From NCBI RefSeq assembly GCF_001434335.1, contig NZ_AZFM01000011.1, positions 1 through 64,000 on the forward strand: DNA of 64,000 nucleotides. The letters are read 5' to 3'. The first letter of the stretch is position 1, and each line of letters opens with the position of its first letter. Position numbers and translations under genes: made by a program. The notes beneath the pieces were generated by a model, which saw only the letters and a list, made by a program, of their open reading frames with translations, made no database searches and was not told where the DNA came from. Source of the DNA: Lactobacillus kalixensis DSM 16043 (GTDB taxonomy: Bacteria > Bacillota > Bacilli > Lactobacillales > Lactobacillaceae). Positions 20,997 through 29,678 of the stretch are shown here, piece after piece.

Positions 20997-21024
20997 TTAA
21001 ATCACTTACTTTTAATACTGTCAA
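20996..21024 (-). promoter_or_regulatory. clpP promoter
   Basis: On the minus strand, a perfect TTGACA (21024-21019), a 17-nt spacer and TTTAAT (21001-20996). The CIRCE covers the start-site region just downstream. Confidence 0.8.
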
Positions 21025-21082
21025 TCAAAGTGTATTGATTTTGTATTTTTATTACAAGTCAGTTTATATTACAATGAAAGAG

Positions 21083-21088
21083 TATAAT
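21083..21088 (+). promoter_or_regulatory. -10 element of the secreted-protein gene
   Basis: A perfect TATAAT lies 28 nt before the TTG start. A second candidate, TACAAT (21070-21075), is slightly upstream. No clear -35 goes with either. Confidence 0.4.
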
Positions 21089-21115
21089 TTTTAAGTAAAT
21101 TGCGGGGGAAATATT

Positions 21116-22702
21116 TTGAATTATAAAAAAATATTAACAGCAAGTTCGGCTGTTTTATTAGGTTTTGGATTATTGGCTGGTGCATCTAGTCATGTATCTG
21201 CAGATGATTCTAACAGTAGCGATACAAGCACTAAAAATACGCCAGCACAAACTTCTACTAGTTATAACTTAATGACTAAGGTAGCTGGTAGTAAAAACTA
21301 CACTATCTGGAAAAATGTTGAAAATGGTAAGCCTTATGGTAAAGTTGCCAACGCCATTAATTTCCGCTATAACCATATTCAATCTAACCAAAGTATTAAG
21401 ACTAAGAAGTACACTTATTGGTTAGTTTATGTTGATGGTCGCCGTGTTGGTTGGGTTAATGAAAAATTCTTTGCAAGAAATGATATTGAAGTAGCTAAGA
21501 GCGTTACTTTGGTAAGAAATGATAACTATTTGTTTGACACTCGTGATGCAATTAGTTATGCCACTGACAGTACAGGTACTGTTGTCGACAATTCAGAAGT
21601 TAAAGTTTCAAAAGATGGCATTAGTTGCACAGATCCAGGTACTACTAAAGTTAAATACTCATACGGTTCAGGTAAAGCAACTGTAAACGTAACTGTAAGA
21701 AAGAGTACTACTGAGGGTATTGGTGATGCTAACACAGTTACTCCTAAGGAAGGAACTAATAAGTTAACTAGCTGGGATAGTCACTATGGTGCTTCACTTA
21801 ACTACTTAAGCCCGCATGACTTTACTCCTGAAACTAAGCGTCACTCATGGACTAGTGGAAACATGACCTTATCTACCAGATTGTTCCAACCAGTTCTTCT
21901 TAGCGTTAAGACTGATACTAACAATGAAGGTTACATCAACCGTGTAGGTCATATTCCAGAAGGTGTTACTGTTTCAAACGGTTGGGCATACACTAGCTTG
22001 CTTTCAAGCACTAAGCTTATTCAAGGTCACATTGTAGGTTACAACTTGGACAAGTTGACTAATCCATATAACCCTCAAAAGCTTCTAACTATGAGTCAAA
22101 GTAAGTTTAATACTTACGTTAAGAACATTAAGGTAAGTCCATATATTCCAATTGGCCACGGTCAAGCAATGGGATCAACTAAGGATTACATCTACGTTTT
22201 AGTAAATGATAATACTGACCAAGACAGTAATAAGTCAGAAGAATTAGTTCAAATTCGTCGTAGTGATATGTGCATTAACAAGATCTGGACTATCAAGTGT
22301 TGGGATGGCGATGAAAATTCACCACGATACTTCAAGAATGCTGTAATCACTTCAGATAAGCAAATGTATGGTGTTTACTACGATAAAACTAATGATCGTT
22401 ATGAATACTGGGAATTGAACCGTACTGGTGATAACTGGAGACCAACATTAGTTGGTGCAACTAAGGGTAAATTTGTTTCTGATGACTCACCCGTACAAGG
22501 TTTTGCTTATGATCAAAACAACCAGAACTTCTACTTAGGATTTAACGACTTAATTGTTAAGATCGGTAGAACTGGTGAATTAAAGGATTCATACTCATTC
22601 AACACTGGTCGTGAAGTTGAAGGTCTTTCAGTAAATAACAACAAGTTGTATGTGAACTTAGCACAACGTGCAGAATTACTCGAAAGTAATGAGCTTAATT
22701 AA
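21116..22702 (+). CDS. Secreted surface protein: SH3b/GW-like, Ig-like and propeller-like regions
   Basis: 528-aa exported protein with a Sec signal peptide (KK then a hydrophobic run, cleavage likely after HVSA). Residues ~45-125 resemble a GW/SH3b wall-binding module (YTYWLVYVDGRRVGWVNEKF). Residues ~130-195 look like a bacterial Ig-like domain ending in KATVNVTV. The remaining 330 residues have repeated aromatic-rich beta strands, as in a beta-propeller or lectin-like fold. No LPxTG or SLAP domain is seen. Codons are strongly biased (AAC, AAG, GAC), as in the glycolytic genes, pointing to high expression. TTG start follows GGGGGAA. Function unknown; an attached or S-layer-associated surface protein is an inference. 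Confidence 0.85.
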   Translation: MNYKKILTASSAVLLGFGLLAGASSHVSADDSNSSDTSTKNTPAQTSTSYNLMTKVAGSKNYTIWKNVENGKPYGKVANAINFRYNHIQSNQSIKTKKYTYWLVYVDGRRVGWVNEKFFARNDIEVAKSVTLVRNDNYLFDTRDAISYATDSTGTVVDNSEVKVSKDGISCTDPGTTKVKYSYGSGKATVNVTVRKSTTEGIGDANTVTPKEGTNKLTSWDSHYGASLNYLSPHDFTPETKRHSWTSGNMTLSTRLFQPVLLSVKTDTNNEGYINRVGHIPEGVTVSNGWAYTSLLSSTKLIQGHIVGYNLDKLTNPYNPQKLLTMSQSKFNTYVKNIKVSPYIPIGHGQAMGSTKDYIYVLVNDNTDQDSNKSEELVQIRRSDMCINKIWTIKCWDGDENSPRYFKNAVITSDKQMYGVYYDKTNDRYEYWELNRTGDNWRPTLVGATKGKFVSDDSPVQGFAYDQNNQNFYLGFNDLIVKIGRTGELKDSYSFNTGREVEGLSVNNNKLYVNLAQRAELLESNELN

Positions 22703-22710
22703 AAGTAAAG

Positions 22711-22750
22711 AAAAATAAAGGCTGCAATTAATTTTGCAACCTTTATTTTT
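22711..22750. terminator. Bidirectional terminator
   Basis: AAATAAAGG-c-TGCAA pairs with TTGCA-a-CCTTTATTT around TTAATT. It is A-rich on the left and T-rich on the right, and overlaps the stop of the convergent Fur-family gene. Confidence 0.75.
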
Positions 22751-23186
22751 TTATATTAAGTTTTTCCTGACAATTTGGACATAAACCATATATTTCTAAA
22801 TGGCTTGAAGAGGCGAGATAGCCAGTTTGTTCTTGTGCTTTTTCTTTCATTTTTTCTTCTATTGCATCAAAGTTAGGGTAGAAAACGTCAGAAATTTTGC
22901 CACAGTTTTTACAAATGATATGAAAGTGTGGCTCGACAAAATAGTCATAATGGGTCGAATTATCTCCATTCTTAATCTCAATCACGATTCCAACTGAAAT
23001 CAAGCTATTTAAAGTATTGTAAATTGTAGCTTTGCTAGATTGTTCATCTTCAGCTAGGTCATGGTAAAGCATTTCAGCAGTGGGATGATTATGATTTTTG
23101 ATTAGATATGAAAGTATCTTAATTCGGGGCTTAGTTGCATTTAAATGATGCTTGTGTAAAAGCTCTTTAGCTTTCTCATCATACAA
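22743..23186 (-). CDS. Fur/PerR-family metal-dependent repressor
   Basis: 147-aa Fur-family regulator: an N-terminal winged helix (TKPRIKILSYLI, SSKATIYNTLNSLISVG) and a C-terminal metal-binding dimerisation domain with PHFHIICKNCGKISDVF and CPNCQ, giving two CxxC pairs for structural zinc. The layout is closer to PerR than to Fur, so a peroxide or iron/manganese sensor is likely, but the subtype is not certain. The start is TTG 23186 after AAGGAGGG at ideal spacing; no in-frame ATG is available there. Confidence 0.9.
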   Translation of the reverse strand: MYDEKAKELLHKHHLNATKPRIKILSYLIKNHNHPTAEMLYHDLAEDEQSSKATIYNTLNSLISVGIVIEIKNGDNSTHYDYFVEPHFHIICKNCGKISDVFYPNFDAIEEKMKEKAQEQTGYLASSSHLEIYGLCPNCQEKLNIKK

Positions 23187-23222
23187 AATTATCCCTCCTT
23201 AACTTATCTTTGTAATTTTAGT

Positions 23223-23278
23223 TTAACACAAACATAAAAAAACACCTTTTCAGGTGTTTTTATTTATATTTGTGTTAA
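23223..23278 (-). terminator. Terminator of the permease gene, inside a larger inverted repeat
   Basis: AACACCT-TTTC-AGGTGTT (23241-23258) is flanked by A and T runs and would stop minus-strand transcription from the permease. A perfect 10-bp outer repeat, TTAACACAAA (23223-23232) and TTTGTGTTAA (23269-23278), encloses it and overlaps the upstream region of the Fur-family gene. Confidence 0.75.
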
Positions 23279-23283
23279 TAATT

Positions 23284-24717
23284 TTATTCTGCTTTAGCCA
23301 TTTCACGTTTCTTAATAGCAGGCAAGATTAAACCTAAAGCAATCAAGACGATTGGTGTGATAATATTCAAGAATAAAGTGAACGGATCTGGTGAATAGAT
23401 TCCGAGTAAGCAGCAGGCTGCAGTAACTAAGAAACACCAGTATCCAGCTGTATATGCTAAGCCTTGATGCTTAGTCATTTGATAACTTGTTTCAAATTGC
23501 TCTTGGTGTTTTCTCAAAGCGATATATGCTGCGAATACCCAGAGGTAACGCATTGGCATAGTAGTTGAATTTAATTTAACAAGTTGTGCCATAACGGTTT
23601 GAGCGTCTGGAACAAAAGCTTGAATAGCAATTAAACCACCGGATAAAATGACAACCATCCAAATACCATTAATGTAGGCACCATGCTTATTAAGCTTGAG
23701 CAATTTCTTTGGAATGAAGTTGGCTGCTTCTTTTGATCCTAAAAGCATTCTCAATGGAGCATCGATACTTATTACCAATGTGGAGAATTGACCGATCACG
23801 TTACACCATGAGTATATGTACATGAATAAACCACCAACGTGATAATATTCACCGAGACGATCAAAAGCCATGTAGGCACCATTTGAGATATATTCATTCA
23901 AGTTGTTGTTAACAACCTTTGGATCAAACATTAAAGCCATGGCAAATGTTCCCAAAATAGCTGAAATCATAACCATGATTGCCAAGGCCATCATTGCCTT
24001 AGGGAAGTTCTTTGATGGATCTTTAACTTTATTTACATAAGGTGAGATCTTTTCACAACCACCAACGGCAAAAACTAAAATTGACAATGAAGTTAAATAT
24101 TTAATGTTGAACGTTGGCATTAAATTCTTCCAATTAAAGTTGAGTGAGTAATATGAAGCGTGTGGGTTAATTGCTGGTGCAGCAAACATCATGATAATGA
24201 ATAAAATTGACATGATGAACATTGAACTACCAGCGATTGTTGCTAAACCTTTTAATACAGGAATACCACGACTAGCAACCCAGCAGAAGAATAAGAAAAC
24301 TACTAAAGTAGCAAGTTGAGTGTAGGCAGTTGGCAAACCATCATACCATTTGGTATTACCGAAAATTCCCCAAGCCATTGCTCTCAAGCCACCGGTTCCT
24401 TTACTTGAAATATAAACAACGTGGCAAGCCCAGTAGGTCCATCCAGCGTAGTAGGCCCATTTTGCTCCCATTGTGGCATTAACCCATGAGGAGACACCAC
24501 CTTCAGAATTCTTGAAGGTAGCCCCTAATTCCCCAACCATTAATGCGTAAGGAACAAAATAGAGTAGGAACATGATTACCCAGCTAAAGATGACTCTAGT
24601 TCCGTCAAAATAAACAAATCCGTTAACAACGTTACCGAATCCCCAAACAGTGGAGAATGCCATCATTGCTAAGGTAGTCCAGGTCATCTTTTTCTGATTG
24701 TTTGTTGTTTCAACCAT
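23284..24717 (-). CDS. APC-superfamily amino-acid permease/antiporter (GadC/YjeM-like)
   Basis: 477-aa polytopic membrane protein with about 12 transmembrane segments and the APC-type first helix (TTLAMMAFSTVWGFGNVVNG), followed by EGGVSSWVNATMG in helix 3. It resembles glutamate/GABA antiporter-like permeases. The substrate is not readable from sequence. AAGGAGAAAATG precedes the start. It is monocistronic, between its own terminator and tRNA-Arg. It is a paralogue of the permease at 56822-58477, with the same EGGxSSWV and TYWA motifs. Confidence 0.88.
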   Translation of the reverse strand: MVETTNNQKKMTWTTLAMMAFSTVWGFGNVVNGFVYFDGTRVIFSWVIMFLLYFVPYALMVGELGATFKNSEGGVSSWVNATMGAKWAYYAGWTYWACHVVYISSKGTGGLRAMAWGIFGNTKWYDGLPTAYTQLATLVVFLFFCWVASRGIPVLKGLATIAGSSMFIMSILFIIMMFAAPAINPHASYYSLNFNWKNLMPTFNIKYLTSLSILVFAVGGCEKISPYVNKVKDPSKNFPKAMMALAIMVMISAILGTFAMALMFDPKVVNNNLNEYISNGAYMAFDRLGEYYHVGGLFMYIYSWCNVIGQFSTLVISIDAPLRMLLGSKEAANFIPKKLLKLNKHGAYINGIWMVVILSGGLIAIQAFVPDAQTVMAQLVKLNSTTMPMRYLWVFAAYIALRKHQEQFETSYQMTKHQGLAYTAGYWCFLVTAACCLLGIYSPDPFTLFLNIITPIVLIALGLILPAIKKREMAKAE

Positions 24718-24739
24718 AAAAACATTTTCTCCTTAACTA

Positions 24740-24761
24740 ATACAAAACAAATACAAAACAA
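24740..24761. repeat. Tandem 11-nt repeat in the permease leader
   Basis: Two exact head-to-tail copies of ATACAAAACAA lie between the permease ribosome site and its likely -10 (TATAAT on the minus strand at 24778-24773). They would be transcribed in the 5' leader. Confidence 0.7.
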
Positions 24762-24821
24762 ATAACTATTTAATTATATACTAATTAGGTTATGAATGCT
24801 CTTACATATGCAATATTAGCA

Positions 24822-24853
24822 AGAAAAAAGCCACAAGCTTTAAACTTGTGGCT
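24822..24853 (-). terminator. Terminator of tRNA-Arg
   Basis: On the minus strand, AGCCACAAG pairs perfectly with CTTGTGGCT (24853-24829) around a 7-nt loop, followed by six T. It lies 8 nt after the tRNA 3' end. Confidence 0.85.
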
Positions 24854-24860
24854 CAACTTA

Positions 24861-24932
24861 TGGGTCCCCTGGGAGTCGAACCCAGATTTTAAGAACCGGA
24901 ATCTTACGTGCGATCCATTACACTAAGGACCC
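24861..24932 (-). tRNA. tRNA-Arg (anticodon CCG)
   Basis: Full cloverleaf on the minus strand: acceptor GGGTCCT/GGGACCC, D stem GTGT/GCAC, anticodon stem TAAGA/TCTTA with loop TTCCGGT (anticodon CCG, reads CGG), and T arm CTGGG-TTCGACT-CCCAG. The discriminator is A; CCA is not encoded. A -10-like TATACT lies 18 nt upstream (24956-24951). The 459-nt span 24718-25176 otherwise holds the permease leader, the tRNA with its terminator, and the cggR promoter and operator. Confidence 0.97.
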
Positions 24933-25015
24933 AATATTACAGCAAAGATAAGTATAACAGAAAATAGGAATAAATAGAAATGTTTTCTCTTTTTTAAAAT
25001 AAAGCACGTTTTTTC

Positions 25016-25044
25016 TTGAATTGCGAAAAATAGATTGTTATACT
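25016..25044 (+). promoter_or_regulatory. cggR-gap operon promoter
   Basis: TTGAAT (25016-25021), 17 nt, then TATACT (25039-25044) with a TG one base upstream (extended -10). The predicted start near 25051 gives a leader of about 125 nt that includes the CggR operator. Confidence 0.8.
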
Positions 25045-25119
25045 AACAGTGTCGATTGGGAAATGTTTGAGTAAACAAATTAGTGTGACTCCACGTTTCT
25101 CTTATATTTTTAAGCAATC

Positions 25120-25160
25120 TGGGACAGTAAGTGACAATGCGATGGTCGCCAAGTGTCCCA
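25120..25160. promoter_or_regulatory. CggR operator
   Basis: TGGGACA (25120-25126) and TGTCCCA (25154-25160) are exact inverted arms. Inside, GGGAC-N6-TGAC and GGTC-N6-TGTC resemble the Bacillus CggR operator element CGGGAC-N6-TGTC. The site lies about 70-110 nt downstream of the predicted start, consistent with a transcription roadblock. Confidence 0.75.
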
Positions 25161-25176
25161 ATAGGAAGGAGAAGCA

Positions 25177-26208
25177 ATGAACACGGATTTTTCCTTGCTC
25201 GAAGCTTTTGTTCCTGATCTCTTAAAAGTACTTCGACAAAGATATCTTGTTCTTGAACAGATTTCTGAAAATGCTCCAGTCGGAAGGAGAAATGTCGCTC
25301 AACGGTTAGGGCTTTCGGAAAGAAACGTTAGAACTGAGACTGAGTATTTGAAAAAACTGGGTCTGATCGAAATTAAGAGTTTCGGAATGTTTCTTACGGA
25401 GAAGGGCAAGAAAGCATTAAAAGATGCAGCACCATTAATAGATCTTATCTTTAACGCAGGTGAGACTGAGGTTGAGCTTGCAAAGCAACTTGGAATTGAA
25501 AGAACTATTATTGTTCCAGGTAATGCTGATTTGCAAGATAGGGTTTATCAAGAGCTTGGGGAAGCTTTGAGTTCAGCACTTGATTTACTTCTGCCACTTG
25601 GACACTCTATTGTCACTATCTTAGGTGGGGATGTAATAGCAAAATCTGCTCGTTTTCTTTCAAAGAGCTTAGGGAATAATCGTCAACTGGAATTTGTTCC
25701 AGGGCGAGGAGCTCTAGGTGAAAACGTAGCAACTCAAAGTAACACAATAGTTCAAGAAATGGCTGAAAAAACTGGTGGTACTTATAAAACTTTATACTTA
25801 CCAGAACAAGTTTCAGAAGTGGCATATCGATCGTTGATTCGTGAAGATACAATTGCTGATTTGCTGCAAGATATTTCTCAAAGTGATGCTGTGATTCATG
25901 GCATTGGCTTGGCACAAGAAATGGCTAAGCGTCGCGGATATGGTTCAGTTGAACTTTCAAATCTGCGAGAGAAAAAAGCTGTTACCGAATGTTTTGGGTG
26001 TTTCTTCGATAGCAATGGAAAGATTGTCGACCGTATTACTCAGGTTGGATTACAGTTCGAGAATCTAAAGAAAATACCTCACATATTTGCTCTTTCTTGC
26101 GGTGCTAAGAAAGCAGAAGCAATTAAGGCATATATGCTCAATGCACCTCGTCAAACCTGGTTAATTACTGACGAGGGTGCCTCAAGTATGATTTTAAAGG
26201 GGAAGTAA
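25177..26208 (+). CDS. cggR: Central glycolytic genes regulator
   Basis: SorC/DeoR-family repressor whose C-terminal domain binds fructose-1,6-bisphosphate and releases the operator when glycolytic flux is high. The N-terminal winged helix includes GRRNVAQRLGLSERNVRTETEYLKKLGLI-type residues, with the recognition helix around position 50. The sugar-binding part has VPGRGALGE and HGIG motifs. Length (343 aa) is typical. GGAAGGAG precedes the ATG. It is followed 52 nt later by gap, the standard arrangement. Confidence 0.95.
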   Translation: MNTDFSLLEAFVPDLLKVLRQRYLVLEQISENAPVGRRNVAQRLGLSERNVRTETEYLKKLGLIEIKSFGMFLTEKGKKALKDAAPLIDLIFNAGETEVELAKQLGIERTIIVPGNADLQDRVYQELGEALSSALDLLLPLGHSIVTILGGDVIAKSARFLSKSLGNNRQLEFVPGRGALGENVATQSNTIVQEMAEKTGGTYKTLYLPEQVSEVAYRSLIREDTIADLLQDISQSDAVIHGIGLAQEMAKRRGYGSVELSNLREKKAVTECFGCFFDSNGKIVDRITQVGLQFENLKKIPHIFALSCGAKKAEAIKAYMLNAPRQTWLITDEGASSMILKGK

Positions 26209-26260
26209 TTCCCGTTTAAAATAAATGTTGTTTATAGTTCTTAAGGAGGACTTTTAGATT

Positions 26261-27277
26261 ATGACAGTTAAAATTGGTATTAACGGTTTCGGCCGTATCG
26301 GTCGTTTAGCATTCCGTCGTATTATGGACTTGGGCGAAAAGTCAAAGGACATCGAAGTTGTTGCAATTAACGACTTGACTACTCCAGCACTTTTGGCACA
26401 CTTACTTAAGTATGACTCAACTCATGGTACTTTCGACCACGAAGTTTCTTCAACTGAAGACTCAATCGTAGTTGACGGTAAGAAGTACCGTGTTTACGCT
26501 GAACCACAAGCACAAAACATTCCTTGGGTTAAGAATGATGGTGTTGACTTCGTTCTTGAATGTACTGGTTTCTACACTAGCAAGGCTAAGTCACAAGCTC
26601 ACCTTGACGCAGGTGCTAAGCGTGTATTGATCTCAGCTCCAGCAGGTAACGACTTGAAGACTGTTGTTTACTCAGTAAACCAAGACACTTTAACTGCTGA
26701 CGACAAGATCGTTTCAGCTGGTTCATGTACTACTAACTCATTGGCACCAATGGTTAATGCTTTACAAAAGGAATTCGGCATTGAAGTTGGTACTATGACT
26801 ACTATCCACGCATACACTTCAACTCAAATGATCTTGGATGGTCCTGTACGTGGTGGTAACTTACGTGCTGCACGTGCTGCTGCCGTAAACATCATTCCTC
26901 ACTCAACTGGTGCTGCTAAGGCTATCGGTCTTGTAATTCCAGAATTGAACGGTAAGTTGAACGGTCACGCACAACGTGTTCCAGTTCCAGATGGTTCAGT
27001 AACTGAATTAGTATCAATCTTGAACAAGAAGGTTACTGCTGATGAAGTTAATGAAGCAATGAAGAAGTACGAAAGTCCTTCATTTGAATACGAACCAAAC
27101 AATGTTGTTTCAAGCGACATTTTAGGTAGAACTGCTGGTTCAATCTTTGACCCAACTCAAACTATGGTAACTACTGCAGGTGACAAGCAATTAGTTAAGA
27201 CTGTTGCTTGGTACGACAACGAATACTCATTCACTTGCCAAATGGTTCGTACTTTATTACACTTCGCTACTCTTTAA
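26261..27277 (+). CDS. gap: Glyceraldehyde-3-phosphate dehydrogenase
   Basis: Oxidises glyceraldehyde-3-phosphate to 1,3-bisphosphoglycerate with [16 protein letters not shown] forms the Rossmann loop, the catalytic cysteine lies in [13 protein letters not shown], and the phosphate-binding [10 protein letters not shown] is intact. The length is 338 aa. AAGGAGGA precedes the ATG. Codons are almost all the favoured set (AAC, GAC, AAG, GGT), as expected for one of the most expressed genes. Transcribed from the cggR promoter and probably from processed or extra starts. Confidence 0.99.
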   Translation: MTVKIGINGFGRIGRLAFRRIMDLGEKSKDIEVVAINDLTTPALLAHLLKYDSTHGTFDHEVSSTEDSIVVDGKKYRVYAEPQAQNIPWVKNDGVDFVLECTGFYTSKAKSQAHLDAGAKRVLISAPAGNDLKTVVYSVNQDTLTADDKIVSAGSCTTNSLAPMVNALQKEFGIEVGTMTTIHAYTSTQMILDGPVRGGNLRAARAAAVNIIPHSTGAAKAIGLVIPELNGKLNGHAQRVPVPDGSVTELVSILNKKVTADEVNEAMKKYESPSFEYEPNNVVSSDILGRTAGSIFDPTQTMVTTAGDKQLVKTVAWYDNEYSFTCQMVRTLLHFATL

Positions 27278-27316
27278 TTTTTAGTTTTAAAGATTAGATT
27301 TTAAGTGATAATTGAG

Positions 27317-27351
27317 AAGGCGGAGGGAAATTCTTCCTTCCGCCTTTTTTT
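27317..27351 (+). terminator. Terminator/attenuator between gap and pgk
   Basis: GGCGGAGGGAA (27319-27329) pairs with TTCCTTCCGCC (27334-27344) with a single G-T wobble, followed by seven T. It would end a cggR-gap transcript, with partial read-through needed for pgk-tpiA unless these have their own promoter, which I cannot see in the 30 nt left. Confidence 0.85.
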
Positions 27352-27380
27352 GAAGAAAAAATATTATCTGGAGGATAATA

Positions 27381-28592
27381 ATGGCTAAATTAATCGTTTC
27401 AGACCTTGATGTTAAGGGTAAGAAAGTTTTAGTTCGTGTTGACTTTAACGTTCCTATTAAAAATGGTGTTATCGGTGATGATAACCGTATCGTTGCTGCA
27501 CTTCCTACTATTAAGTTCATCATCGAACATGGTGGTAAGGCAATTTTGCTCAGCCACTTAGGCCGTGTTAAGAGCGATGCTGACAAGAAGGAATTGTCAT
27601 TAAAGCCAGTTGCTGAACGTTTAAGCGAATTGCTTGAAAAGCCTGTAACTTTTGTACCATCAAATGAAGGTAAAGAAGTTGAAGACGCTATCAACAACAT
27701 GAAGGATGGCGACGTTATCGTTCTTGAAAACACTAGATTCCAAGATATCGACAACGACTTTGGCAAGCGTGAATCAGGCAACGATCCTAAGCTTGGCGAA
27801 TACTGGGCAAGTCTTGGCGACATGTTCGTAAACGACGCTTTTGGTACTGCTCACAGAAGCCACGCTTCAAACGTTGGTATTGCAACTGCTATGAAGGCAG
27901 AAGGTAAGCCTGCAGCAGCTGGTTACTTACTTGAAAAAGAAATTAAGTTTTTAGGTGATGCTGTTGAAAACCCAGTTCACCCATTCGTAACTATCTTGGG
28001 TGGTGCTAAAGTATCAGACAAGATCGGTGTTATCGAAAACTTAATTCCTAAGTCAGACCACATCTTAATCGGTGGTGGTATGGCTTACACTTTCTTAGCA
28101 GCACAAGGCCACAAGATTGGTAAATCATTATTTGAAGCAGACAAGGTTGAATTAGCTAAGAGTCTTTTGGAAAAGGCTGGCGACAAGATTGTTCTTCCTG
28201 TAGACAACGTTGCTGCTACTGAATTCTCAAACGATGCTTCTCATGAAGTTGTTGGTGATGACATTCCTGACAACATGATGGGTCTTGACATTGGTCCTAA
28301 GACTATTGAAAAGTTTAAGGACATTTTAAAGGATGCTAAGACTGTTGTTTGGAACGGACCAATGGGTGCATTCGAAATGCCAAACTTTGCTGAAGGTACT
28401 TTGGAAGTTGGTCGTGCTTTGGCAGACTTAACTGACGCTGTAACTATTATTGGTGGTGGTGACTCAACTGCCGCTGCTAAGCAATTAGGTATTGCACCTA
28501 AGATCAGCCACATTTCAACTGGTGGTGGTGCATCACTTAACTACCTTGAAGGTAAGGAATTACCAGGTATCGCTTGCGTTTCTGACAAGTAA
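27381..28592 (+). CDS. pgk: Phosphoglycerate kinase
   Basis: Transfers phosphate from 1,3-bisphosphoglycerate to [26 protein letters not shown], the hinge region, [10 protein letters not shown] and the nucleotide-site GGGDSTAAA are all present. Its 403 aa are typical. TGGAGGATAATAATG gives a strong start. It shows the same high-expression codon bias as gap and is followed after 21 nt by tpiA. Confidence 0.99.
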   Translation: MAKLIVSDLDVKGKKVLVRVDFNVPIKNGVIGDDNRIVAALPTIKFIIEHGGKAILLSHLGRVKSDADKKELSLKPVAERLSELLEKPVTFVPSNEGKEVEDAINNMKDGDVIVLENTRFQDIDNDFGKRESGNDPKLGEYWASLGDMFVNDAFGTAHRSHASNVGIATAMKAEGKPAAAGYLLEKEIKFLGDAVENPVHPFVTILGGAKVSDKIGVIENLIPKSDHILIGGGMAYTFLAAQGHKIGKSLFEADKVELAKSLLEKAGDKIVLPVDNVAATEFSNDASHEVVGDDIPDNMMGLDIGPKTIEKFKDILKDAKTVVWNGPMGAFEMPNFAEGTLEVGRALADLTDAVTIIGGGDSTAAAKQLGIAPKISHISTGGGASLNYLEGKELPGIACVSDK

Positions 28593-28595
28593 TAA

Positions 28596-29369
<774 letters not shown>

Positions 29370-29385
29370 TTACTGTCATAAAACA

Positions 29386-29417
29386 AAAAAGTTCATGCAT
29401 TTTGCATGAACTTTTTT
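29386..29417 (+). terminator. Terminator of the glycolytic operon
   Basis: GTTCATGCA and TGCATGAAC pair perfectly around TTT, flanked by A6 and T6. Confidence 0.95.
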
Positions 29418-29464
29418 ATTCAATAATATTTTAAGGCGTTAGGGTAATTAGGACGCACAATAAT

Positions 29465-29490
29465 AAGTGCTTTAAAATAACACTTAATAC
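29465..29490. promoter_or_regulatory. Inverted repeat abutting the RNA promoter
   Basis: TAAGTG and CACTTA, 11 nt apart, end directly at the -35 of the promoter at 29491. It is a possible operator; the regulator is unknown. Confidence 0.35.
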
Positions 29491-29519
29491 TTGTCCTTTT
29501 TGGCTAATGATTGTATAAT
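29491..29519 (+). promoter_or_regulatory. Promoter of the candidate small RNA
   Basis: TTGTCC (29491-29496), a 17-nt spacer and a perfect TATAAT (29514-29519). Predicted start near 29526. Confidence 0.75.
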
Positions 29520-29608
29520 ATCAGTGGAGATTGAGTTAGACATTGACTCATCTCCAAATATTCAGTCTTTGCCAGTTCCTTATTACTCAAAAATATTATG
29601 GCAGATAC

Positions 29609-29629
29609 ATCTATATCTATATCTATATC
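29609..29629 (+). repeat. Hexamer tandem repeat (ATCTAT) x3.5
   Basis: Three exact and one partial copy of ATCTAT in the single-stranded middle of the candidate RNA. It is a simple repeat able to change copy number by slippage. Confidence 0.8.
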
Positions 29630-29639
29630 ACTTTCTGGG

Positions 29640-29677
29640 AGGGCAGTTATGAGAATCTTCATAGCTGTCTTCTTTTT
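29640..29677 (+). terminator. Terminator of the candidate small RNA
   Basis: GGCAGTTATGA (29642-29652) pairs with TCATAGCTGTC (29659-29669) over 11 bp with two G-T wobbles around GAATCT, followed by TTCTTTTT. Confidence 0.7.
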
Positions 29678-29678
29678 G

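Larger units (their letters stand above)
29526..29677 (+). ncRNA. Candidate small RNA or leader RNA, unassigned
   Basis: About 150 nt bounded by a good promoter and a strong terminator in the 363-nt gap between tpiA and a GNAT gene. The 5' end folds into TGGAGAT-t-GAGT/ACTC-ATCTCCA (29525-29556). A second stem, TTTGCCA (29568-29574) with TGGCAGA (29599-29605), follows, then an (ATCTAT) repeat and the terminator hairpin. No T-box, SAM, TPP, FMN, purine or 6S signature was recognised. Because the GNAT gene seems to have its own promoter behind the terminator, an independent RNA is favoured, but a cis-acting leader is possible. Confidence 0.5.

Noticed and set aside
21116-22702. S-layer (SLAP) domain in the secreted protein
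   Set aside because: No SLAP-type repeat or C-terminal tyrosine-rich anchor was seen; the wall-binding part resembles GW/SH3b instead.
27287-27823. 178-codon open frame on the minus strand over the gap-pgk gap and pgk
   Set aside because: It is antisense to the strongly biased pgk gene, runs through a terminator and has no ribosome site or recognisable motif.
29526-29677. T-box or known riboswitch identity for the candidate RNA
   Set aside because: No TGG-ACCGCG-type T-box sequence, no specifier loop and no SAM, TPP, FMN or purine core were found.
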